Source of the DNA: Sandaracinaceae bacterium
GTDB lineage: Bacteria > Myxococcota_A > Polyangia > Polyangiales > JAFGIB01
Direction: 5' to 3'
NCBI GenBank assembly: GCA_017881055.1
Contig: JADGRF010000218.1
Span: 1 to 64,000, forward strand
Length of the DNA stretch: 64,000 nucleotides
The notes under the pieces are model-generated. The model searched no databases and was not told the origin of the DNA. It worked only from the letters and a program-made list of their open reading frames with translations. Positions within the stretch are counted from its first letter, which is position 1. The number at the start of each line of letters is the position of its first letter. This document shows positions 24,158 to 31,321 of this stretch, piece by piece. The translations under genes were made by a program, and so were the position numbers.

Positions 24158-25114
24158 ATGCGCCTGTGCGCCGTATCGGTCGACCTCGACGAGATCCCCT
24201 GCTACTCGGCGATCCACGGTCTCTCTGCGCGCGTTCCCGCGCTCGAGGGCGAGGCCTGCCACGCCGTGTATCGTCGCGCGGTGCCGCGCTTCGAGGCGCT
24301 GTTCGACGAGCTGGGCATCCCCGCTACGTTCTTCGTGATCGGTCGCGACCTCGCAGACCGCACGGCGGCGGACGCTACGCTGCGCCTCCACGCGCTCGGT
24401 CACGAGATCGGCAACCACACGCAGGATCACTTCTATGATCTCGTGAAGCGTGAGCGGGCCGAGATCCGCGCGCAGATCGTCGGCGGCAACGAGGCGATCG
24501 CGCGCGTCATCGGACGCACGCCTGCGGGCTTTCGCGCGCCTGGCTACACGATCACCGACACGGTGTTCGAGCTGCTGAGCGAGCTCGACATGGCCTACGA
24601 CTCGAGCGTGTTTCCTTGCCCGAGCTACTACGCCGCAAAGGCCGCTGCGATCACAGGCTACAAGCTGCGCAAGCGCCCGACGCACAGCGTGATCGACGAT
24701 CCGCATGTGCTCCTGGCACCCGCCGAGCCGTACCGGGTCGGACGTCCCTACCCCAAGCGCGGCCGCGGCCTACTCGAGCTGCCGATCGGCGTCACCGGCG
24801 AGTGGAGCGCGCGCCTGCCGTACATCGGCACGAGCTTGATCATGGCCGGAAAGCGCGGCGCGCTGACGCTGACCAAACTGATCGCGGGGCGCAGCTTGGT
24901 GAACCTGGAGCTGCACGGCATCGATCTCGCGGACGCCGAGGAAGACGGCCTGAACGATCTGCGCGAGCATCAACCCGATCTACGCAAGACGCGCGGGGAG
25001 AAGAACGAGATCCTGCATGCTGTGATCGAAGCGCTGCACGATCAGGGCTACCAGTTCGTGACACTCGCGCAAGCCGCCCACGTATTCTCCAGCATCGAGC
25101 GGCACGAGCACTAG
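24158..25114 (+). CDS. Polysaccharide deacetylase (NodB homology domain)
   Basis: A 318-aa carbohydrate esterase family 4-type protein. Motifs: VSVDLDE (catalytic and metal Asp), HEIGNHTQDH (metal histidines), GFRAPGYT. It resembles the subset acting on lipid-linked or capsule sugars, with C-terminal NLELHGIDLADAEEDG. No signal peptide, so it probably works in the cytoplasm on a precursor. The start is ATG. Last of the manA cluster; it converges on rnhA. Confidence 0.88.
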   Translation: MRLCAVSVDLDEIPCYSAIHGLSARVPALEGEACHAVYRRAVPRFEALFDELGIPATFFVIGRDLADRTAADATLRLHALGHEIGNHTQDHFYDLVKRERAEIRAQIVGGNEAIARVIGRTPAGFRAPGYTITDTVFELLSELDMAYDSSVFPCPSYYAAKAAAITGYKLRKRPTHSVIDDPHVLLAPAEPYRVGRPYPKRGRGLLELPIGVTGEWSARLPYIGTSLIMAGKRGALTLTKLIAGRSLVNLELHGIDLADAEEDGLNDLREHQPDLRKTRGEKNEILHAVIEALHDQGYQFVTLAQAAHVFSSIERHEH

Positions 25115-25157
25115 ATTGCATTCCACGTTGTGGACTGCACACTCGGGTTTCGCGCGC

Positions 25158-25829
25158 TCAGTACGTGAGCCAACCGGTCGTCGATTCGGTCTTCACGGCT
25201 TGCACCGCTAACGCGTCAGCGCGCTCGTTGAGCGGGACGCCGGCGTGACCGGGCACGTGAATCAGCTGCACATCCGTCAGGCGTGAGAGCGCGACCTTCG
25301 TGCGCTGCACCAGCTCGATGTTGGCTTTGGCTTTCCAGCCCATGCTGAGCACGCCGATCGCGTACTTGCTGTCGGTGTGCATGCGAACTGGTCGCGCGGC
25401 ATCCTCGATCGCGTTGGCGGCTTCGAGGATCGCAGTGAGCTCGGCGATGTTGTTGGTACCGACACCGAGGAACATCGACAGCTCACGGCGCACCATGCCG
25501 TCTTGAAGCACGACACCGAGGCCCGCGGGGCCGGGATTGCCGGAGCATGCGCCGTCCGCGTACACGACGTAGGCGTCGGCGGCGTGCGTGAGCGAGCGCG
25601 CGCGCTCGGCGGCGACGGCTTTCTTGTCGGGTGCGGCGACGGCTTGGACGCAGGCGTCGTCGGGCAGGATCTCGCCGGCGTCCGGTGCAGGCTCGAGGTT
25701 CGCTTTGCCCGCGCGGTACGCGCGCGGATCCTTGGGCTTGTAGCGGATCTCGACGCGACCGTCAGGGCCGGTGGTCGGCTCACCACGTTCGTTGCAACGC
25801 GCGAGCACGCGGGCTCCACGCAGGATCAT
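25158..25829 (-). CDS. rnhA: Ribonuclease HI with N-terminal extension
   Basis: 223 aa. The C-terminal ~140 residues are a full RNase HI that cuts RNA in RNA-DNA hybrids. All four acidic residues are present: Asp in VYADGACSGNPGPAG, Glu in NNIAELTAI, Asp in HTDSKYAI, Asp in NERADALA. About 80 extra N-terminal residues (RYKPKDPRAYRAGKANLEP) are not a standard hybrid-binding domain. The start is ATG 25829. Last gene of the operon that begins with an RNase HII-like gene, 52 bases after the membrane protein. Confidence 0.88.
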   Translation of the reverse strand: MILRGARVLARCNERGEPTTGPDGRVEIRYKPKDPRAYRAGKANLEPAPDAGEILPDDACVQAVAAPDKKAVAAERARSLTHAADAYVVYADGACSGNPGPAGLGVVLQDGMVRRELSMFLGVGTNNIAELTAILEAANAIEDAARPVRMHTDSKYAIGVLSMGWKAKANIELVQRTKVALSRLTDVQLIHVPGHAGVPLNERADALAVQAVKTESTTGWLTY

Positions 25830-25881
25830 CGTTCGCCAAGGCACGAGAGTGTTTAGCACGCGCGTGGTCACGCGCGGAAGC

Positions 25882-27132
25882 TCACTTGGTGCCAGCTGCG
25901 AAGCGCTCGCCGAGGCGGTCGAGAAAACGATCGGCGTCCGCGCTGGGCACACCCGAGAGCGCCAGCGTGCGCACCCCGTCGAGATCGATCTGCAAGCGCA
26001 CGTCGCCGCGCACGGACGAACCGAGGACGTCGAATGCCAGGTCGAGGCCGGTGCCGAGCGCACACAGCACGGCCGAGGCCGAGAGCAGCGCCGAGGCGCC
26101 GCCGCGAGCGGCATCGAAGCCGAAGTAGCCGCCAATCAGGACACCGAACGAGAGCGAGAGCATGCCGATCACGGTGCGTAGCAGCGCGTAGCGGCCGTAG
26201 CGGCGGACGCCGCGGATACGCATCAGGGGAAACACGGCGTCGCTCTTGCGGATCGTGCGTCCGAATAGCAGCGTGCGGCGCTGCGTGCGCAACGCGCTAC
26301 CGTCGAGCTGCACCTCCAGCTCGCGCTCGAAGCGCAGCAGAAATCCGATGGCGCGCAGCGCGGCATGGAGCAACGCAAAACCTGTGAGCCAACGCAGGGC
26401 CGCCAAGAACGGCTTGCGCGTGATCGACGCGGTGCGCCCGGTCAAGCGCAGGGGTGCAGCCGTTGGCGGCAGAGCTTCACCGAGCAACGCCGCGCACGAC
26501 GCGCGCAGGGCGGGCTCGCGCAGGACAGCGCGCAGGCGTTCGAGCGCGGCCCTGGAGCTCGGCGCATCGCCAGTCGCGAGCATGGACAGGCGTGCGGCGC
26601 TGCGTGCTCGGACTGCTGCGGCATCGGGGAGCTTCGCGATGTCGGCGCGATCCTCGCTCGTGAGCGCGTGCTCCAGTGCACTATCGACGGCGCTGCGCGC
26701 GTCCGGCTGCAAGAGCGCGTGCAGACAGATCCAGACGCGATAGCGCGTCGCGGTCTCCAGCCACTCGAGCTCCGAGACCAGCTTGCGCGCCAGGCGCTCG
26801 CGGTCGCCGTTGCCGCCATCAGCGGCAAGCAGCGCAACGGACGCGCCCTGTGCTGCGAACGCCGAGACCAACGCAAGCTCGCTCGGCTCGCTCGGCCCGC
26901 GCTCGAGCACTTGCAGCAGGTTGCCAAGCTCCGTGACCGCACCCGCGACGTCGATGCCATGAGCGGCAGCGCGCTGAGCCATGAACTTCTGACCGGCGAA
27001 CAGCGCGTGGCCTTCGGCCTGCGCAGCGATGGCGTCGTAGGCGAACGCCCCGAGCGGGGCAGCACGCTCGTGCGCACGCACGCAGGCGATCGCGCGTGCG
27101 AGCTCGTCGGGCTGCAACGCGGCTTCACTCAT
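25882..27132 (-). CDS. Membrane protein of unknown function
   Basis: 416 aa. The N-terminal ~230 residues are helical and soluble. Then come hydrophobic segments (FLAALRWLTGFALLHAALRAIGFLL; TVIGMLSLSFGVLIGGYFGF; ALLSASAVLCALGTGLDLAF) and a short C-terminal soluble part. I recognise no family. The start is ATG 27132, overlapping the upstream stop as ATGA, so it is translationally coupled to the AI-2E-type transporter gene and probably works with it. Confidence 0.7.
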   Translation of the reverse strand: MSEAALQPDELARAIACVRAHERAAPLGAFAYDAIAAQAEGHALFAGQKFMAQRAAAHGIDVAGAVTELGNLLQVLERGPSEPSELALVSAFAAQGASVALLAADGGNGDRERLARKLVSELEWLETATRYRVWICLHALLQPDARSAVDSALEHALTSEDRADIAKLPDAAAVRARSAARLSMLATGDAPSSRAALERLRAVLREPALRASCAALLGEALPPTAAPLRLTGRTASITRKPFLAALRWLTGFALLHAALRAIGFLLRFERELEVQLDGSALRTQRRTLLFGRTIRKSDAVFPLMRIRGVRRYGRYALLRTVIGMLSLSFGVLIGGYFGFDAARGGASALLSASAVLCALGTGLDLAFDVLGSSVRGDVRLQIDLDGVRTLALSGVPSADADRFLDRLGERFAAGTK

Positions 27133-28334
27133 CGATCGATCCGAAGCGCGTGCCGGTCACGTCGGTTGGGACGCAAGCGCAGACGCGCCGGGCGTGTCGG
27201 GCCCGACACCGCGCGCGGCTCGTCGAGGTACAGGGCGCTGGAGCGGTAGTGCACGAGGCCGTGCATCACGAACACTTTGATCACCGCGCTCGCAGGCAGC
27301 GCGAGCATCACGCCCACGAACCCGAACAGGTGCCCGAACGCCAACAACGCGAACAGGACCCAGATCGGCGAGAGGCCGAGCTTGCCACCAACGACGCGCG
27401 GTGTGATCACGAAGCCCTCGAGCAGCTGCACGATCGCGTACACGACGACCACGCCGATGACCTGCCCGATGCTCTCGAAGTGCAGGCCGACCATCAGCAA
27501 GCCGAACGCGAGCGCGACGCCGCTGCCGACGTACGGGATGAACGAGAGCAAGCCCGCGATCACGCCGATCGGAACGGCGAGCGGGACGCCCACCAAGGCG
27601 TAGCCGGTCGCGTAGAGCACGGCCAGGATCGCCATCACGGTCAGCTGGCCTCGCACGAAGTGACCGAGCACGGTGTTCACTTCGCTCGCGAGCGCAACGA
27701 CGAGCGGTCGATACGCGCCGGGTACGAGCTCGCGCATGGCCGCGATCATGCGGTCGAAGTCGTACAGGAAGTAGAACGAGAACACCGGCACCATGACCAC
27801 GTTGCCGAGCACTCCGAGCACCGACGCCGTGCTTCCGACAGCTGCTTCGATCGCGCCACCCACCGGACCGAGCGCGCTCGGCGCCCACCCGAAGGCCTTA
27901 CTGCTGAGCGTGCCCAGAGCGGTCTGGGCGTCGCTCGGCACGGCGATGCGATGCGCGCGCAGCCAAGGCCCGAGGTTCTTCAAGAGGCCCGTGAACGCTT
28001 CGTAGAGCGCTCTGCCCAATGCGAAGAAGTCCCGCACGATCGGCGGCAACGCCAGGAGCACGAACAGCGTGAGCAGCGTGATCGCACAGCAGAGCAGGAT
28101 GCCGATGCTGAGCGCGCGCGGAATGCGCAGCCTCTCCAGGCGATCGACCAGCGGGTCGAGCATGTAGGCGAGCAGCCAGGCGAAGAACATCGGCCAGAGC
28201 AGCGTGCGCAACCCGTAGACGATCAGGCCGAGCAGGAAGAGCCCGAACAGGATCGCAAAAGTCCGGTAGCGCGACGGCGTGGCAAACACGGGCGAGTTGT
28301 ACCACGGGGCGTTGGCCGCTACCGCTCGAAGCAC
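27129..28334 (-). CDS. AI-2E family transporter (PerM/YdiK-like)
   Basis: 401 aa with about seven to eight membrane segments and the family middle and C-terminal blocks (FSFYFLYDFDRM, GQLTVMAILAVLYATGYALVGVPLA, LLSFIPYVGSGVAL, LEGFVITPRVVGGKLGLSPIWVLFAL split by the usual spacing). Members export small solutes or act as Na+/H+ antiporters; the substrate cannot be inferred. The start is GTG 28334, overlapping the rnhB stop by 16 bases. The basic C-terminal tail (RPARLRLRPNRRDRH) is unusual. Confidence 0.85.
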   Translation of the reverse strand: MLRAVAANAPWYNSPVFATPSRYRTFAILFGLFLLGLIVYGLRTLLWPMFFAWLLAYMLDPLVDRLERLRIPRALSIGILLCCAITLLTLFVLLALPPIVRDFFALGRALYEAFTGLLKNLGPWLRAHRIAVPSDAQTALGTLSSKAFGWAPSALGPVGGAIEAAVGSTASVLGVLGNVVMVPVFSFYFLYDFDRMIAAMRELVPGAYRPLVVALASEVNTVLGHFVRGQLTVMAILAVLYATGYALVGVPLAVPIGVIAGLLSFIPYVGSGVALAFGLLMVGLHFESIGQVIGVVVVYAIVQLLEGFVITPRVVGGKLGLSPIWVLFALLAFGHLFGFVGVMLALPASAVIKVFVMHGLVHYRSSALYLDEPRAVSGPTRPARLRLRPNRRDRHALRIDR

Positions 28335-29230
28335 GAATCCACGATCCCGAGGCGCTTTCGCAGCGGACGGCTGCGGTCGACGAAGCGGCGTGTGACTGGG
28401 TCGTGATAGCCGCTGGCTCGCGGCAACTCGGCGTCGTGGCTGGCGTAGAAGCGGTTCTGGCGCTCCATCGCAAGCTCGCGCACGTACTTACCGACCATCG
28501 ACGCGAGGGCCACAGGCAGATGCCGCGCGTCGGCGTCGACCTCGAACGAGAATGTGCCGAGGCCCGGGCTGCGGTAGCGCGAAGCCTTCGCGGTTTGCTC
28601 GAGTACGAAGAGCTCGCGCCCGCGCAGGTGGTCGAAGTAGCTGGGGTAGTCGCGAATGCCGCCTACCATGCCGAGCACGGTGTCGAGGTCGGATGGCGCT
28701 GCGCTGCGCGCGTCGAGCAGCAGGCGTTCGAAGAGTGAAAGATCGACGGTGGTGCGCGAGCCCAGGCGCGCGACCTCCTCGCGCAGCGCGCTCACGCACA
28801 AAATTTGGCTGCGCACGCGCGCGATCGTGACGCCGTGGCGAGCGAGTCGCGCAAGTGAAGCACGACCGGCGGCCGAGTCGCCGCCGAACGCAGGCAAGAG
28901 CACGCGCGCGGACCAGCACTGCGGCGAAGAGCGTTCTGGACAGCGTGCGCGTAGCGGCAGAAGGCCATCGAGCGAGAGCTGATGCAGCAGCTCATCGGCA
29001 TCGCTCGGCGCGTGGCCGTGCAGCTCTTCGAGCACGGCGAGCGCGAGGCTCTCGGCGGCAGCCATCTGACCGAAGCCCGCGGTTTGCTTGCTGTCATCGA
29101 TGCCGACGCGCCCGCCGATGCGGCGCAAGCGCGCGCGGTCGTAGCGTGGCAGATCGAGCGTGACGGCGGTCGCGATCAACGGCCCTAGCCGCGGTCCGAG
29201 CCCATTTTCATCGATGCCGCAGACCAGCAC
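28319..29230 (-). CDS. Divergent RNase HII-like protein
   Basis: 303 aa, longer than usual (about 200-230). The N-terminus CGIDENGLGPRLGPLIATAV matches the GIDExGRGPLxGPVV block with both acidic residues, and IDDSKQ matches DSK. The expected third acid (normally Asp-Gly) seems replaced in VLGMVGGIRDYPSYF, and the fourth (RD in the AKVxRD block) reads RE in SMVGKYVRELAMERQ. Activity on RNA-DNA hybrids is therefore uncertain. The start is GTG 29230. First gene of the operon ending in rnhA; divergent from the TPR gene. Confidence 0.75.
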   Translation of the reverse strand: MLVCGIDENGLGPRLGPLIATAVTLDLPRYDRARLRRIGGRVGIDDSKQTAGFGQMAAAESLALAVLEELHGHAPSDADELLHQLSLDGLLPLRARCPERSSPQCWSARVLLPAFGGDSAAGRASLARLARHGVTIARVRSQILCVSALREEVARLGSRTTVDLSLFERLLLDARSAAPSDLDTVLGMVGGIRDYPSYFDHLRGRELFVLEQTAKASRYRSPGLGTFSFEVDADARHLPVALASMVGKYVRELAMERQNRFYASHDAELPRASGYHDPVTRRFVDRSRPLRKRLGIVDSCFER

Positions 29231-29347
29231 GGGGGCACGCTAGCAGAGTCCGCACGTTTCGGTATGGGCACAGGTCGGTGGGGCACGCAGATGATCGGGC
29301 GCCGGGTGGATTCCTCGGGCAGAATGACGTATAGCGGCCGGCTCGAC

Positions 29348-30421
29348 ATGTCAGAGGGCGACCAAAACGTGGGCGATGAAGCGGGGCGCGGGCCGATGGA
29401 TCAATTCACGGCTCATCTCGACCGCGCGTGGGATCTCGTGCACCGCGGCGATCTGCGTGGCGCGCTGCTGTCTGCGGAGAAGAGCATCGAGCTCGATCCG
29501 CAGTCGCCCGAGGCCTACAACTTGCTCGGCTACGTGAAGGCAGCGCTCGGTCAAGCCGACGAAGCCCTCGAGCACTACAAGCACGCGCTCGCGCTCGATG
29601 ACACCTTCGTCGAAGCCATGCTCAATGCGTCGGAAGTGCTGATCCATCCGCTGCACGAGTTCGAAGCGGCAATCGCGATGGTCGAGGAAGCGCTCGATTT
29701 TGCCGAGAACGACGACGAGATCGCTGACGCGCTGTTGCTCAAGTACGACGCGTACCTGCACCAAGGTGACACCGACAGCGCCGCGCGCGTCGCGAAGCGG
29801 CTGCCGGACGGTCCGTTCGAGAGTCCGCGTCTCGACTTTCTGGTCGGTCGCGCGCACTTCGAGACCGGTGGTCACGCGGAAGCCAAGCGCCTGCTCAGCA
29901 GCGCCGTGACGCGCGAGACGTTCGACGCCGACGCGCACTACACGCTCGCGCTCGTGCACGAAGCGCTCGGCGACACGACGGCCATGGTGGCGGCGTTCCT
30001 CGATGCGCGGGCAGTCGACTTGATGGTGCCACCAGTGCCGTGGACGCTGGATCGGCCAGCGTTTGCCGCACGAGCGAAGGCCGCGATCGAGCGCTTGCCC
30101 GTGCCGCTGCGCAACGCGCTCGAAAACGCGCAGGTGATCGTAGCGGAGTCGCCTGGTGCGGAGGTCGTAGCAGATGGCATCGATCCGCGCGTCGGCGTGC
30201 TGCTGGATACGGCGCCGCGCGGCGCAGGCCCAGCACTTGCTGTCGAGCCGAACGTGACTCGCATCTTCGTGTACCAGCGGAACTTGGAGCGCGCGGCGGA
30301 GCAGCTCTCGCAACTAGACGACGAGCTCGACCTATCGCTCGAAGAAGAGCTGTGTGCGCAGTTTCCCGAGCTGGCTACCCACGCGACACAGCGCACACGA
30401 CCTGACGGGCACGAGCACTGA
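29348..30421 (+). CDS. TPR protein with a degenerate zincin-like C-terminal domain
   Basis: About 357 aa. The N-terminal two-thirds has TPR units (AWDLVHRGDLRGALLSAEKS, AYNLLGYVKAALGQADEAL). The C-terminus (IERLPVPLRNALENAQVIVAE split from VTRIFVYQRNLER) resembles the MMP-like zincin family that normally ends with HExxH, but here the helix reads LSLEEELCAQFPEL and no HExxH exists, so it should be an inactive scaffold. The start is ATG 29348; ATG 29324 is possible. Confidence 0.7.
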   Translation: MSEGDQNVGDEAGRGPMDQFTAHLDRAWDLVHRGDLRGALLSAEKSIELDPQSPEAYNLLGYVKAALGQADEALEHYKHALALDDTFVEAMLNASEVLIHPLHEFEAAIAMVEEALDFAENDDEIADALLLKYDAYLHQGDTDSAARVAKRLPDGPFESPRLDFLVGRAHFETGGHAEAKRLLSSAVTRETFDADAHYTLALVHEALGDTTAMVAAFLDARAVDLMVPPVPWTLDRPAFAARAKAAIERLPVPLRNALENAQVIVAESPGAEVVADGIDPRVGVLLDTAPRGAGPALAVEPNVTRIFVYQRNLERAAEQLSQLDDELDLSLEEELCAQFPELATHATQRTRPDGHEH

Positions 30422-30561
30422 GCGGCCCAACGCCCCGATCGTGAAGACGTAGCGGCCTCGGCTCGTGCGTGGTGCCTCCGCATCGCGGCGGTCGAGCAAG
30501 AAGAGCCTGCGCGCATCCGCCGCAGCTGGGACGACACGGCGCGCGACTCCATCGCGGCTGT

Positions 30562-31320
30562 TCAGGCGTTCGGTTCCTGACGCAAGTCCTCGCGCAAGCG
30601 CTCGAGCTCGAGCAGCGACGGGTCACCGCCCAGCGCGCCGAACAACGCGAGCATGTCAGCGGGCACGGGCGCTTCGAGCACGAGCACACCTTCGCCGCTC
30701 GGCGATGGGATCTTCACCTGCAAGCAATGGAGCATCACGCGCCGCGCGCTCACCACGCGACCGTCGGGTAGCACCACGCGCGTCGGGCCACCGTAGTGCT
30801 TGTCGCCGAACAGCGGTGCGCCCGCCTGCGCCACGTGCACGCGCAGCTGATGTGTGCGACCCGTCTGCGGAAACAGGAACGAGAGCACCACGTTCGGTAA
30901 CACGCAGCGCACACGATACTTCGAAAGCGCATGAGCACCCTCTGGGCCGTCCGGCGCAAGCGCCACGCGGCGCCGCGCATCTCGCGGATCGTGCCCGATG
31001 GCCCAGCGCAGCTCGCCCACGCTAGGCTCGAGCGCACGCGCCGACAAACCCAGATAGCAGCGCTCGTACGTTCCCGCCTTGCGCGCGGCCAGTAACGCTT
31101 GGATCGCGCGATCGCTGCGCGCAAACGTGACCAGGCCCGTGACCTCGGCATCGAGTCGCGACGAGGCGTGCATGCGCGGAGCCTCGGGGTCCAGCTCGCG
31201 CGCGTTGCTGGCCAGGCAGTTGGTCCCGTCCGGGCTCGTGGTCGAGAGCCCAGACGGCTTGTTCAGCACGAGCAGATCTGGGTCGCGATGCACGACCTGC
31301 ACGCGCGTTTCAGCTGACAT
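30562..31320 (-). CDS. RluA-family pseudouridine synthase
   Basis: A 252-aa RNA-modifying enzyme without an S4 domain. The catalytic segment is SSRLDAEVTGLVTFAR with the essential Asp, followed by FPQTGRTHQLRVHVAQAG and LFGDKHYGG. It converts uridine to pseudouridine in rRNA or tRNA; the target is unknown. The start is ATG 31320, one base after the stop of the dikinase gene (TAG-C-ATG), so translation is coupled. Confidence 0.9.
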   Translation of the reverse strand: MSAETRVQVVHRDPDLLVLNKPSGLSTTSPDGTNCLASNARELDPEAPRMHASSRLDAEVTGLVTFARSDRAIQALLAARKAGTYERCYLGLSARALEPSVGELRWAIGHDPRDARRRVALAPDGPEGAHALSKYRVRCVLPNVVLSFLFPQTGRTHQLRVHVAQAGAPLFGDKHYGGPTRVVLPDGRVVSARRVMLHCLQVKIPSPSGEGVLVLEAPVPADMLALFGALGGDPSLLELERLREDLRQEPNA

Positions 31321-31321
31321 G

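Noticed and set aside
27096..28406. 436-codon plus-strand frame
   Set aside because: Antisense shadow of the AI-2E-type transporter; composition Glu/Arg/His-rich without structure.
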